Source of the DNA: JBLHGU01 sp047615875
GTDB taxonomy: Bacteria > Pseudomonadota > Gammaproteobacteria > Arenicellales > CAJQKF01
Length of the DNA: 64,000 bases
Reading direction: 5' to 3'
NCBI GenBank assembly: GCA_047615875.1
Contig: JBLHGU010000001.1
Location: 62,001-126,000 of the forward strand
Below the pieces are notes generated by a model. That model saw only the letters and a program-made list of their open reading frames with translations, was not told the origin of the DNA and searched no databases. The translations under genes and the position numbers were made by a program. Positions 37,242 to 47,184 of this stretch are shown here, one piece after another. Numbering within the stretch: the stretch's first letter is position 1; each line of letters begins with the position of its first letter.

Positions 37242-38156
37242 ATGTCTAGACATAATGCTGAAAACTCACAGCATCCCGGGCATCAACCCTGGGATGTTGG
37301 GCTAATGCCAGAGTTGAAAAATTTATGTTTGCAGGTTGATCCTGAAAGTATAGATTCCAGCATACCCGCGATTACGAATTCATTGCATTACTATGGCTTC
37401 GCCTTGCTTAACGGGCTTGGATCCGAAGCGGGAAAATCCATGATATCGCAACGTCTGATCAAACTTTCGAATCACCTGGGTCGTATCGTCCCACAGTCTC
37501 CTCGAGGAGAGCAGATCGAGGATGTGAGAGATTTTACCGATGTTGATATCTCAGACGATCGAGGCTATCGATCACCGGGTCGATTGTCACCTCATTCCGA
37601 TCCGCCAACAATTATCCTGTTACATTGTCTTCAGTGTGCGCGTAGCGGCGGAGAGAGTGAGATAGTCAATGTGGGTTCTATCTATCGTGAAATGAATCGA
37701 CGAGACCCTGATAGTGTCGAACAATTGTTTAACAAATTCCCTGTTTGGGAAGTAGAAGGTAGTCAGGGTAGGGCCGCTGCAGGACCGGCCGCCAGCCAAC
37801 GTTCTATACTAGCCCGTCACAATGGGTTAATTAGTTGTGTTCTGTATCGCCCATTTACCGAGATGGCCGCTGATCATCTGGGTGTTCCATTAACCTCTGA
37901 GCAGGCTCAAGCGCTGGATCTTTTTGAATCCTGCGCCAACAATCGAGCTTTAGCATTGAAATTTACCTTGCAGCCCGGTGTTACCATGTTATTGCACAAC
38001 AGGACCGTTTTGCATGCTCGTACCGAGTATACAGACTGGCCACAGCCGGAGAAGCGCAGACACTTACTCCGAACCTGGATAGATGCCCCTGACTTACTGC
38101 CGGTTGCACCGGAACATGAGTTAGGCGATATTTTTGGTGACGTTAAACTAAACTAG
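37242..38156 (+). CDS. TauD/TfdA-family 2-oxoglutarate/Fe(II) dioxygenase
   Basis: This is a 304-residue oxygenase. The iron ligands H118 and D120 are in SPHSDPPT, and a distal His is in LLHNRTVLHARTEY. The start ATG at 37242 lies just past the tmm stop; the frame is open slightly upstream inside tmm. TauD relatives hydroxylate taurine, betaines (BBOX group) and related osmolytes. Placement between tmm and an mttB-family gene suggests a quaternary or methylated amine substrate. Its stop is back-to-back with the stop of the mttB-like gene. Confidence 0.85.
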   Translation: MSRHNAENSQHPGHQPWDVGLMPELKNLCLQVDPESIDSSIPAITNSLHYYGFALLNGLGSEAGKSMISQRLIKLSNHLGRIVPQSPRGEQIEDVRDFTDVDISDDRGYRSPGRLSPHSDPPTIILLHCLQCARSGGESEIVNVGSIYREMNRRDPDSVEQLFNKFPVWEVEGSQGRAAAGPAASQRSILARHNGLISCVLYRPFTEMAADHLGVPLTSEQAQALDLFESCANNRALALKFTLQPGVTMLLHNRTVLHARTEYTDWPQPEKRRHLLRTWIDAPDLLPVAPEHELGDIFGDVKLN

Positions 38157-39680
38157 TTATTGCGGGGGGGATCCACCCTGTCTAGTTTTCCGATTAATAA
38201 AATCCTGCAAGGCTTCAACTCTGGCCTCATCCATTCTGGGTGGTTCAAAGTCTTTGAGAATATTCTTCCAGATTCCATTGGCTCGGACTGTGGCTGTTTT
38301 ACTGCCATTATCGGTCCATTGTCCAAAGTTGCTCCAATCTGAGACGAGCGGTTCGTAGAAAGCAGTTTGGTAACGTGCCATGGTGTGGTCGCAGCCGAAA
38401 AAGTGGCTGCCTGGCTCCACACTGGCGATGGCTTCGAAGGCAAGTTCTTGTTCGTTTATTTCCAGTGGATGAAATATTTCTGCAAAGGTCTGTAGCATTT
38501 CAATATCGAGAATGAATTTCTCCATAGAGCCGGTGAGCCCACCTTCAAGCCAACCGGCAGCATGCAACATCATATTGACTCCGCCGAGTAAACTGCCCCA
38601 CGCCGAATTCAGATATTCATAAACCGATTGTTCATCCGCCGCGTTTGATGCAGTGGCACCGGACCCCCGCCACGGCAAGCCAATATGCCTGGCTAATTGG
38701 CCTGCACCGAAGGCTGCTTTAACAAATTCAGGGGTGCCAAATGCCGGTGCACCTGATTTCATATCAACATTTGATGTGAACGATCCGTAGGTCACCGGTG
38801 CACCTGGATTGACTATCTGAGCCAGAGCAATACCGGACAAAGCCTCTGCGTGCTGCAAAACCAACGCGCCGGACATGGTTATCGGCGCCATCGCACCCGC
38901 CAATGTAAATGGTGTAATAACGGACATTTGACCCGCGCGGGCGAAATCAATTATTCCTTGACACATGGGAATATCAAGTTGCCGTGGTGAGTTGGTATTT
39001 ATCACGGTGTAACACCAGACCTTTTCTGCAAACGCCGACTCAGTCACGCCGCGAGCGATACGCATCATCTCAAAGCAATCAGTCACCTGAGCATTGCCAC
39101 GAGAAAATATAAAAGGTGGTTTGCTGCTTAAACTTAATTGGCTTTCTGTAGCTTGATAATGACGCAGGTGAAGTGGTATGTCCTGGGGCTCTACGTTTGG
39201 CGATGCCAGATGAATTACATCGAAATGCTCGCTCAACCTAATAATGTTACGCGTATCTTCAAGGGTGGCAGGGCGTTTCCCTCGGTCCAAATCAGAAACA
39301 TGGGGTGCGCCACCTACACAGACAAAAGCCACATGATTTCCACCGAGAGTTACCCGTTGTTCCGGTGTAGCACCCTGCAGATCAAATTCAGTGGGTGATG
39401 TCTCGAGTACTGATGCGATCAGGCTTCGATCCAGCTTAACTAGCTGGGTAGCTTCATCTACCGTTGCTCCAGCGGCACTAAATAATTGCCTGGCTTCGGG
39501 GTGTAAAACTTTAATGCCGAGTTCTTCAATAACGCGTAAGGCCGTTTCATGAATGCTTTCTATTTGATCATCACTAAACGTCGCTTGCGGCGTTAAAGGG
39601 TTTCTTAAACGCTTGTAATTTACCTGGCGCTTGTTAGCGGGGCTCGCGGTATTTGTATTTCGTCTGGAGCGCCTGCTCAT
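38157..39680 (-). CDS. MttB-family (trimethylamine methyltransferase-like) protein, non-pyrrolysine
   Basis: This is a 507-residue TIM-barrel protein from the ATG at 39680 (MSRRSRRN); a TTG-started form from 39767 would run toward the divergent MFS gene and is less likely. Landmarks are ETALRVIEELGIKVLHPEA, DLQGATPEQRVTLGG, and GSHFFGCDHTMARYQTAFYEP near the end. The frame has no internal TAG, so there is no pyrrolysine and it is not a classical trimethylamine methyltransferase. Non-Pyl members demethylate glycine betaine, proline betaine, carnitine or others with a corrinoid protein; none is in the window. Confidence 0.88.
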   Translation of the reverse strand: MSRRSRRNTNTASPANKRQVNYKRLRNPLTPQATFSDDQIESIHETALRVIEELGIKVLHPEARQLFSAAGATVDEATQLVKLDRSLIASVLETSPTEFDLQGATPEQRVTLGGNHVAFVCVGGAPHVSDLDRGKRPATLEDTRNIIRLSEHFDVIHLASPNVEPQDIPLHLRHYQATESQLSLSSKPPFIFSRGNAQVTDCFEMMRIARGVTESAFAEKVWCYTVINTNSPRQLDIPMCQGIIDFARAGQMSVITPFTLAGAMAPITMSGALVLQHAEALSGIALAQIVNPGAPVTYGSFTSNVDMKSGAPAFGTPEFVKAAFGAGQLARHIGLPWRGSGATASNAADEQSVYEYLNSAWGSLLGGVNMMLHAAGWLEGGLTGSMEKFILDIEMLQTFAEIFHPLEINEQELAFEAIASVEPGSHFFGCDHTMARYQTAFYEPLVSDWSNFGQWTDNGSKTATVRANGIWKNILKDFEPPRMDEARVEALQDFINRKTRQGGSPPQ

Positions 39681-39809
39681 TGGTAAATGTCCGATTGATT
39701 GTTTTGTTACAGAGGATAATTGTGCCGGTGGGGCCCACAAGTTATTTCTTTCTGCGGCAACAAACAAGTAGAATTCAGCCTATTCCTGAGGCCAGCTGGT
39801 ATTGATAGT

Positions 39810-41093
39810 ATGGGTGAATCACAACAAAGTACATTAGTGTTTGCGTTGCGTTCGTCATGGGCATTGTTGTTAGGGTTCGGAATCCTCATGCTGGGCGACG
39901 GTTTGCAGGCGTCCTTGCTAGCGATTCGTGCGGATCTGGAAGGCTTCTCAACAACAATGACAGGCTTCATAATGTCTTCGTTTTATGCTGGGTTTCTGGT
40001 GGGATCGATTTCCACACCGAAAGTGTTAGCAAAGGTCGGGCATATAAGAGTATTCGCAGCATTGGCGGCACTGGCTTCAGCAGCCATATTGGTGCATGCT
40101 ATTTTTATAGATCTGTGGGTATGGACAGGTCTTCGTTTGGTCAGTGGATTTTGTTTTGCCGGTTTATACGTTGTTGCGGAAAGCTGGTTAAATGATCGAG
40201 CCACCAATGAGTCCAGAGGTAAAGTACTATCTCTGTATATGGTGGTTACTTATATTGGTGTTGGTATCGGCCAGTTATTCCTCAATCTTGCCAGTCCAGA
40301 AAGTTTCGAATTGTTTGTACTGGTATCCATTCTGGTGTCCGTTGCTGTGTTGCCGCTGCTACTTGCAGCAGGTTCACCACCGCAGTTTAACGATGCGGTT
40401 TCTATTCGTGTTCGGGATATATTTCAATCATCACCGCTAGGAATTATAGGCACTTTTCTGGTCGGCATGGTCACGGCTACTTTCTTCGCACTGGCGCCGG
40501 TATACGCCCAACGTCAGGGGCTAGAGATCCGAGATATTTCCTATTTTATGACGGCGGCGGTTATCGGTGCTGTATTATTTCAATGGCCGATAGGCGCTTT
40601 GTCAGATCGTTTTGACCGCCGCAAGGTTCTCACTGCAGTAACCCTGTTAGCGTCCATTGCAGCCGTTTCCAATATCCCCCTCGGCCAGCTTTCGGGTTAT
40701 TGGCCCTATGTTGCGATAGGTGTTTTTTGTGGCTTGTCCTTACCGTTGTATTCTATTTGCATTGCCTATACCAACGACCATTTGCAACCAGAGCAAATGA
40801 TTGCGGCCAGCGGAAGTCTGGTAATGGTTGGAGGTATCGGCGCAGTATCGGGCCCACTGGTAGTCGCTGTGATGATGGACATATTAGGTGATGATTCATT
40901 TCTATGGTCGTTGGGGCTGGCACACTTATTATTGGCCCTGTTTTCCTTTTATCGTATGACTCGGCGCGAATTTATAACGCCAGAACACCAGGCAACTGTT
41001 ACCCCAACCGCTATTCATGCCTCAAGTGCCGCTTTTGAGAGTGTTCAGCAGTCTGCTCAGGAGGATGTGCTTTCCGAGGACAATGCGGCGTGA
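39810..41093 (+). CDS. MFS transporter
   Basis: This is a 427-residue, twelve-segment transporter from the ATG at 39810. The loop 2-3 motif and LVSGFCFAGLYVVAESWLND fit the YcaD/MFS group of small-solute permeases. WPIGALSDRFDRRKVL is the second-half copy of the loop motif (GxLxDRxxRR). A hydrophilic tail of about 40 residues ends it. It is divergent from the mttB-like gene with about 130 bases between, probably co-regulated. Substrate unknown. Confidence 0.87.
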   Translation: MGESQQSTLVFALRSSWALLLGFGILMLGDGLQASLLAIRADLEGFSTTMTGFIMSSFYAGFLVGSISTPKVLAKVGHIRVFAALAALASAAILVHAIFIDLWVWTGLRLVSGFCFAGLYVVAESWLNDRATNESRGKVLSLYMVVTYIGVGIGQLFLNLASPESFELFVLVSILVSVAVLPLLLAAGSPPQFNDAVSIRVRDIFQSSPLGIIGTFLVGMVTATFFALAPVYAQRQGLEIRDISYFMTAAVIGAVLFQWPIGALSDRFDRRKVLTAVTLLASIAAVSNIPLGQLSGYWPYVAIGVFCGLSLPLYSICIAYTNDHLQPEQMIAASGSLVMVGGIGAVSGPLVVAVMMDILGDDSFLWSLGLAHLLLALFSFYRMTRREFITPEHQATVTPTAIHASSAAFESVQQSAQEDVLSEDNAA

Positions 41094-41391
41094 ATGGGAC
41101 AATTTCTTACGGATTCTCGCTATTGGTAATGTGAATCGAGGATAAGCTAGGAGCCGTAGTTTCAGTTTTGGGTGTGCCTGGAGCACTGTTTTATAGACAG
41201 GGTGGCAAATATCTCTTTTGTGGTATATTGGAACCCGTTCGGTAAGACATTGCGTGGATTAGGGTATTTGTTGCCAATTCCTATTACGTGTCTGGACCTT
41301 ATTTGCTGCAGGGAACCTGGTGCCCGCGGAGATAAAAAACCCAAAAGATTATTTTAATTAATTTATAAATATCAGTTGAGGAGTTTGTTTA
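41094..41391. other. Intergenic region before the dipeptide-type importer
   Basis: Almost 300 bases without a gene on either strand. It must carry the promoter of the importer; I see no clear consensus boxes. A GAGGAG ribosome site lies just before 41392. Confidence 0.5.
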
Positions 41392-43023
41392 ATGAAAGAT
41401 AAACCAAATCAAAAGTCCGCTTCCAGCGAGCTTCAATATAAGAATCTGGATCGCGCTGACAAGCACTTTCTGGATAAAATGGTCAGCAAGAAGGCATCCC
41501 GTCGAACTGTATTACAAGTGATGGCCGCTACCGGCGTTACTGCCGCTGCTGCACAGAATTTGCTTTCCGGTGCTAGTGAAGCCAGAGCAAGCACACCTAA
41601 AAAAGGTGGCACACCAAGATTTGCATCCAATCTACATGGACCTGATGATCAATTAGATCCGCCACAATTTACGTCGACCGTTGACTATTGCCGTGGTCGC
41701 GCTACTTATAACTCGTTGGTCCAACATTCTGATGATCTGGTTCCACAGCCAGAGTTGGCGGAAAGTTTTGAAGCCAGCGGTGATGCGATGAAGTGGAACT
41801 TCAAAATTCGTAAAGGGGTTAACTTCCATGATGGCAGCCCACTGACAGCGGATGATGTTGTTTACTCTATGAACCGTCATAAGGGCGACGATTCAACTTC
41901 TGTAATTAAATCAGTTTTATCATCTGTAACTGAGTGGAAGAAAACCGGCAGTCATGAAGTTCAAGCGGTATTGAATACGCCAAATGCCGATCTTCCTGTA
42001 CTGATGGGACTGTTCCAGACCAAGATTGTCAAGAATGGCACTATTGGTGATGGCAATGGTACCGGCCCATTTACCATGGAAGCATTTGAACCTGGTGTGA
42101 AGTCAGTACATAAGCGTAATGAGAACTACTGGCGTGAAGGCGCAAACTTCGATGGTATCGAAATTACCGCCATTACCGATCCAGTAGCTCGCGTTAATGC
42201 ATTGATTTCTGGTGATGTGCAGTTAATTTCGACCGTTGACCCCAAGGCTTTCCGTCAGATCGAAGCTGCCGGCGGCGTCAATCTGCTTTCAACACCTGCC
42301 GCATTGCAGGTTGGTATTTGCATGTTGAAAACCTCAGCACCCGGTGACAACGCCGACTTCGTGAAGGGCTTTCAATATATTCAGGATCGCGAACGTATCG
42401 TTAAGCGTATCCTGAAAGGTAAGGGGTCTGTTGGTAACGACACGCCTATTATGTCTGCCCATGGTCCCGATTTCTGTAACGAGTTACCCCAGCGGGGATT
42501 CGATCCAGATAAAGCCAAGCATCACTTTGAAAAAGCTGGAATCAGCAGTGCCGAGATTTATGTGGCTCCTGTTGCTCCTGGTATAGAAGACGTAGCTCTG
42601 TTGGCTCAGGTTAACTGTGCAAAAATTGGTTTTGATTTGCAAATCAAAAAAGTACCCACCGATGGATACTGGGGTGCAATTTGGATGAAGCAACCAATTA
42701 ACGTGGTCACCTGGAATATGCGTCCTACGGCTAACTCTCAGATGGCTATTCAGTTTGCACCTGGTGCAGCCTGGAATGATACTTTCTGGAATAACGATCG
42801 CATGGGTGTATTGTTGAGTGAGTCTCTGGCAGAACTGGATCCGGCCAAGCGTCACGATATGTATTGTGAAATGCAGACTTTGATTCATGAAGGCAGCGGT
42901 ATGTGTATTCCGGCTTTCTCCAACATCAACGACGCTATCGCTGATAACGTTATGGGTGTGCCGAAAGTTCCGTTGGGTCAATTAGGTGCTCTGGAATGGC
43001 CAGAGTTTGCATGGCTCGCGTAA
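41392..43023 (+). CDS. ABC transporter substrate-binding protein, family 5 (peptide/opine/nickel type), Tat-exported
   Basis: The protein has 543 residues. A long N-region precedes a twin-arginine motif, SRRTVLQ (Arg 37-38), a mild hydrophobic stretch and an ARAS cleavage site near residue 66. The mature part has the family-5 core: LAESFEASGDAMKWNFKIRKG, NFHDGSPLTADDVVYSMNRH and GTGPFTMEAFEPG. Tat export suggests folding in the cytoplasm before transport. It heads an importer operon; a terminator-like hairpin after it would raise its level over the permeases. Ligand unknown. Confidence 0.9.
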   Translation: MKDKPNQKSASSELQYKNLDRADKHFLDKMVSKKASRRTVLQVMAATGVTAAAAQNLLSGASEARASTPKKGGTPRFASNLHGPDDQLDPPQFTSTVDYCRGRATYNSLVQHSDDLVPQPELAESFEASGDAMKWNFKIRKGVNFHDGSPLTADDVVYSMNRHKGDDSTSVIKSVLSSVTEWKKTGSHEVQAVLNTPNADLPVLMGLFQTKIVKNGTIGDGNGTGPFTMEAFEPGVKSVHKRNENYWREGANFDGIEITAITDPVARVNALISGDVQLISTVDPKAFRQIEAAGGVNLLSTPAALQVGICMLKTSAPGDNADFVKGFQYIQDRERIVKRILKGKGSVGNDTPIMSAHGPDFCNELPQRGFDPDKAKHHFEKAGISSAEIYVAPVAPGIEDVALLAQVNCAKIGFDLQIKKVPTDGYWGAIWMKQPINVVTWNMRPTANSQMAIQFAPGAAWNDTFWNNDRMGVLLSESLAELDPAKRHDMYCEMQTLIHEGSGMCIPAFSNINDAIADNVMGVPKVPLGQLGALEWPEFAWLA

Positions 43024-43058
43024 GCGTCAGCTAGGCATAATTAGGACCTGAGAAATAG

Positions 43059-43092
43059 AGGGTCTGCATCCTTAGGATTGCAGACCCTTTTT
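43059..43092 (+). terminator. Terminator/attenuator between binding protein and permeases
   Basis: AGGGTCTGCA and TGCAGACCCT are perfect 10-bp arms with a 10-base loop, followed by five T. It lies 36 bases after the binding-protein stop and should end most transcripts there, leaving less for the permease genes. Confidence 0.85.
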
Positions 43093-43200
43093 CGTTTAGA
43101 TTTATCGTGCACAAAATGTATGTTTAATCGTATTTATCTGCACGGAACAATTCAACTATTAGTGATGTATGGTTACTAAAAACTCTATGAGAACCAGCTT

Positions 43201-44151
43201 ATGATGACGCAAATGGTTCTACGCCGTATAGCCATAGGCGTGGCGACACTTTTTGTCGTTTCAATTATCGTGTTTGTTGGTACAAGTATTCTGCCTGGCG
43301 ATGTGGCACAGATTTTATTAGGCCAGGCCGCAACTGAAGAAACCCTCGCAGCACTACGCGCGAAACTGGGTCTGGATCAGCCAGCCTATGTCCAATACTT
43401 TAGTTGGCTCGGCAATATGGCCAGCGGCGATCTGGGTATTTCCAAAGCTGGTGGTGCGTCAATTTCAAGCATGATTGGCGGTCGGTTGGGTAATACCATG
43501 TTTCTGGCGGGGATGGTTGCATTAATTGCCGTGCCTATGTCGGTTGTGCTAGGACTCTATGCAGCAATGCATCCTGGTACGTGGCTGGATAGGATCGTAA
43601 CTTTCGGAACCTTGGCAACAATCTCAGTACCTGAATTTTTTATTGCTACGGTATTGGTGTTAATTCTGGCCGTAGAATTGCACTGGTTACCCGCGATAGC
43701 CTACTTGAGCGGTGATGAATCAGGCTGGCAACTTATGCGGGCGCTGGCAATGCCAATGACCACTCTGATTATTGTGGTGTCTGCACAAATGATTCGCATG
43801 ACCCGGGCGGGCATACTAAATGTTATGAGCTCGCCCTATATCGAAATGGCCATTCTCAAAGGTGTGCCACGCACACGGATAATTCTTCGCCATGCGCTAT
43901 TCAATGCTATCGGACCTATCGTTAATGTCATTGCACTAAACCTTGCTTATCTGGTCAGTGGAGTTGTTATCGTCGAAACGATATTTGCCTATCCTGGTTT
44001 GGCAAAACTTATGATTGATGGTGTTCAGACCAGAGATCTGCCATTGGTTCAAGCTTGCGCCATGATCTTTTGTGGTGTGTATGTTGTACTTATATTGCTC
44101 GCAGACGTGGCATCGATATTGTCGAACCCGCGTCTAAGACACCCGAAGTAG
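43201..44151 (+). CDS. ABC transporter permease, DppB family
   Basis: This is a 316-residue inner-membrane permease with six hydrophobic segments. VVSIIVFVGTSILPGDVAQILLG is the DppB N-terminal signature, and EMAILKGVPRTRIILRHALFNA is the EAA loop contacting the ATPase. It is 10 bases upstream of the DppC-type gene. Confidence 0.92.
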   Translation: MMTQMVLRRIAIGVATLFVVSIIVFVGTSILPGDVAQILLGQAATEETLAALRAKLGLDQPAYVQYFSWLGNMASGDLGISKAGGASISSMIGGRLGNTMFLAGMVALIAVPMSVVLGLYAAMHPGTWLDRIVTFGTLATISVPEFFIATVLVLILAVELHWLPAIAYLSGDESGWQLMRALAMPMTTLIIVVSAQMIRMTRAGILNVMSSPYIEMAILKGVPRTRIILRHALFNAIGPIVNVIALNLAYLVSGVVIVETIFAYPGLAKLMIDGVQTRDLPLVQACAMIFCGVYVVLILLADVASILSNPRLRHPK

Positions 44152-44160
44152 GATTGAAAA

Positions 44161-45069
44161 ATGACTGAAGAAACGAAAAAATCTGCTGACGATGTTATTG
44201 CGGAAATTGACAAGTTTGATGAGCTTCCTGATGCTCCGCCAAAGCGTCGGCTAAAATTAACATGGCTTGGCAAAATATCAGTTGCAATAGTGGCTTTCTG
44301 GCTAGTAATTGCAGTTATTGGACCCTGGATTGCCCCCTACCATGAAATGGATATGGATGGTGACGACAGCTTTCTCGACGCCTATGACAATTTCTATCTG
44401 GGCACTGATTCCATTGGTCGAGATACCTTTTCGCGCATAATCTGGGGCGCGCGCATGACGATAGGAATTTCACTAGCTGCAACAATTATGGCTTATATGA
44501 TTGGCATAACTCTGGGCATTGCAGCTGCAGTTAAAGGTGGCTGGGTAGATATGGGTATCAGTCGTGTCAATGATGCAATCCTGGCTCTGCCTTCTATTAT
44601 GTTAGGCCTAATTGCCATAGCAGCCTTTGGGTCTTCTATTCCGATACTGGTGAGCATTGCAGCCCTGATTTATGCATCCAGTGTGTTTCGAATAGCGCGA
44701 GCTCTAGCTCAGGACATTATAGTGCAAGACTATGTTGAGGCAGCCAAGGCCCGTGGGGAGGGTCTCTGGTACATTATCAGAGCGGAGGTTTTGCCAAATG
44801 CGGCCATGCCACTAGCAACTGATTTTGGCCTTCGTTTGGTGTTTGTTGTGCTATTTATTTCAAGTCTGAGTTTTCTTGGTCTGGGGGTTCAGCCACCCCA
44901 GGCAGATTGGGGTAGCATGGTGAGAGAGAACTTGCAAGGACTGACTTATGGCTCCTATGCAGCCATCTGGCCAGCAATTGCTATCGCCACATTCACAATC
45001 GCTGTCAACTTGATCGTTGATGATATCTCAGCTAAGTCGGGTGGAAGCCTGGCTAAGAAGATGGTGTAG
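44161..45069 (+). CDS. ABC transporter permease, DppC family
   Basis: This is a 302-residue inner-membrane permease. A cytoplasmic N-region of about 38 residues, more acidic than usual, precedes the first membrane segment. FYLGTDSIGRDTFSRIIWGAR is the DppC hallmark, and EAAKARGEGLWYIIRAEVLPNA is the EAA loop. It pairs with the DppB-type subunit and ends 4 bases before the ATPase start. Confidence 0.92.
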   Translation: MTEETKKSADDVIAEIDKFDELPDAPPKRRLKLTWLGKISVAIVAFWLVIAVIGPWIAPYHEMDMDGDDSFLDAYDNFYLGTDSIGRDTFSRIIWGARMTIGISLAATIMAYMIGITLGIAAAVKGGWVDMGISRVNDAILALPSIMLGLIAIAAFGSSIPILVSIAALIYASSVFRIARALAQDIIVQDYVEAAKARGEGLWYIIRAEVLPNAAMPLATDFGLRLVFVVLFISSLSFLGLGVQPPQADWGSMVRENLQGLTYGSYAAIWPAIAIATFTIAVNLIVDDISAKSGGSLAKKMV

Positions 45070-45073
45070 TGCA

Positions 45074-46960
45074 ATGAAAAAAATACTAGAAGTTAAAGGC
45101 CTAAGAATTAGCGCTTACAATGATGAGAAAAAGGAAATACCCATTGTTAAGGGCGTAAGTTTCGATATTTATGAGGGGCAGGTAGTCGCCCTGATTGGTG
45201 AATCGGGTTCCGGCAAGACGACGATTTCATTAGCGTCACTTTCTTATACTAAACCTGGATTGGAGTTCTCCGGTGGTGAGGTACTTTTAAAGGGCGAAGA
45301 TGTGTTGACTATGCCGCCTTTGCGCAAGCGTGAGATTCGCGGACAGAATGTTGCGTATCTAGCGCAAAGTGCCGCGGCGACATTTAATCCAGCAATTACT
45401 ATCGGCGAACAGGTTACTGAGTCATCTGTTCTACATGGCATACTGGATCAGGACGAAGCCACGGAACGTGCCACTGCATTATATAAGGCATTGGAGTTAC
45501 CTGATCCCGATCGTCTGGGTAAGCGTTATCCTCATCAGGTGTCCGGTGGTCAGTTACAACGCCTAATGGCTGCAATGGCGTTATGCGGTAAACCAGATTT
45601 GTTGGTTCTGGATGAACCGACCACGGCTTTGGATGTTACGACACAGATCGAAGTGCTAAAGGCGTTTAAGAAAGTAATTAAAGAAGAAAACGCAGCAGCT
45701 ATTTACGTGACCCATGATCTCGCAGTTGTCGCGCAAATAGCTGATTATATTGTTGTGCTGTACAGCGGTGAGGTTATGGAGCAAGGGCCTGCGGAGCAGA
45801 TTATAAATAACCCTTCTCATGCCTATACTAAACGACTCATGGAAGCAGTACGTCCGAAACCTGCCGCCGGCCAGGGAGTTGAAGTAACAGGCAAGCATGA
45901 CCAGGACAACTCTGCTATTTCTGTGAAAAATATGACCGCAGGTTATGGTCGTATTCTAAATGGAGAGCCTGCAGTTACCGTATTGAGGGATATTAATGTC
46001 GAGGTAAAAAACGGTCATGTGGTTGGTGTAATTGGTGAGTCCGGTTGTGGTAAATCCACTATGGCTAGGGTAATGGCAGGCCTTTTACCGCCCGCAAAAG
46101 GCGAACTGACACTTGATGGCGAAAAACTCAATGGTGCATTGGATGATCGAAAATTAGAAGAATTACAGAAAATTCAATTCGTTTTTCAAATGGCCGACAC
46201 GGCTCTAAATCCCAAGCAAACCATAAGTGAGATTCTTGGCCGTCCACTGCAGTTTTATCATGGCTTAAGTGGTAAGGAGAAGTATAAGCGTGTAACAGAT
46301 ATTCTGGAAATGGTTGAATTACCGGCGGAGTTTGCCAGTCGATACCCCATGGAGTTATCTGGTGGTCAGAAGCAGCGGGTCAATATGGCACGGTCTTTGG
46401 CAGCAAACCCGGAAGTCATGTTATGTGATGAGGTAACTTCGGCACTGGATAGTATTGTGGGTGCTAATGTAATCAAATTGTTGACCGCGTTACGAGACAA
46501 AACCGGAGTATCGTTCGTTTTCATAAGTCATGATCTTTCTACGGTCTCCTCTTTTGCGGATGAAATTGTTGTCCTCTACGCAGGCAGGGTTGTCGAACAA
46601 GGTCCTACTGACGAGGTTTTGGAACCACCATTTCATCCCTATACACGTTTATTAATTAGTTCTGTGCCCGAGCTTCGTATTGGGTGGTTAGAAGAATCAA
46701 TGAAGAAACGGGAAATGGCGGCCGGTATTGCTCGTGGAGTAGAGATAAAAGCGGTTGGTTGTCCATTTTACAATCGGTGCCCGATGGCTATCGAGGGCAC
46801 CTGTGAGTCTACGGATGCTCCTGTTCGGAAATTAGACAATGGTCATGAAATTGCCTGCCATTTATCAATTAAGGAACTGCAGGAATCGGAGAGTAGTACA
46901 CAGCAAATTCTTCAAGGACATGAGAAGACTGACGATCACGCAGTTGTCAGACCAGGCTAA
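45074..46960 (+). CDS. Fused double ATPase of a dipeptide-type ABC importer (DppD-DppF fusion)
   Basis: This is a 628-residue protein with two nucleotide-binding domains in tandem. The first has Walker A GESGSGKTT, signature VSGGQLQR and Walker B LLVLDEPTTALD. The second has GESGCGKST, LSGGQKQR and VMLCDEVTSALD. The C-terminal CPFYNRCPMAIEGTC is the Cys motif of Opp/Dpp ATPases. The start is the ATG at 45074 after the DppC stop; the frame is also open inside dppC but not family-like there. Confidence 0.93.
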   Translation: MKKILEVKGLRISAYNDEKKEIPIVKGVSFDIYEGQVVALIGESGSGKTTISLASLSYTKPGLEFSGGEVLLKGEDVLTMPPLRKREIRGQNVAYLAQSAAATFNPAITIGEQVTESSVLHGILDQDEATERATALYKALELPDPDRLGKRYPHQVSGGQLQRLMAAMALCGKPDLLVLDEPTTALDVTTQIEVLKAFKKVIKEENAAAIYVTHDLAVVAQIADYIVVLYSGEVMEQGPAEQIINNPSHAYTKRLMEAVRPKPAAGQGVEVTGKHDQDNSAISVKNMTAGYGRILNGEPAVTVLRDINVEVKNGHVVGVIGESGCGKSTMARVMAGLLPPAKGELTLDGEKLNGALDDRKLEELQKIQFVFQMADTALNPKQTISEILGRPLQFYHGLSGKEKYKRVTDILEMVELPAEFASRYPMELSGGQKQRVNMARSLAANPEVMLCDEVTSALDSIVGANVIKLLTALRDKTGVSFVFISHDLSTVSSFADEIVVLYAGRVVEQGPTDEVLEPPFHPYTRLLISSVPELRIGWLEESMKKREMAAGIARGVEIKAVGCPFYNRCPMAIEGTCESTDAPVRKLDNGHEIACHLSIKELQESESSTQQILQGHEKTDDHAVVRPG

Positions 46961-46970
46961 TTTGTAGGAA

Positions 46971-47000
46971 TATTCAGACCGGTGTAAACCGGTCTGAATA
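46971..47000. terminator. Perfect hairpin after the importer operon
   Basis: TATTCAGACCGG and CCGGTCTGAATA are perfect 12-bp arms with a 6-base loop, 10 bases after the ATPase stop. No U tract follows on the plus strand, so it may be a Rho-assisted terminator or a 3' stabilising stem. Confidence 0.6.
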
Positions 47001-47184
47001 AATGAAACTATCTATCAAAATTAAGTTTGCTAACTGGGACTTTGTCGCCTCCGATCAGGCCGAATGTCATTGTCTTCGTTCCATGAGGTTTATAACGAGT
47101 GGGTTTACGCAAAAATCCTCGATCTTTTTATGGACCCGGAAGCTTCAGCTTGTTAGTTCCTCTGATTCTTAACGGATTCACTCG

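Noticed and set aside
38157..39680. Pyrrolysine-containing trimethylamine methyltransferase
   Set aside because: The frame has no internal TAG codon, so this is a non-Pyl family member and should not be called mttB in the strict sense.
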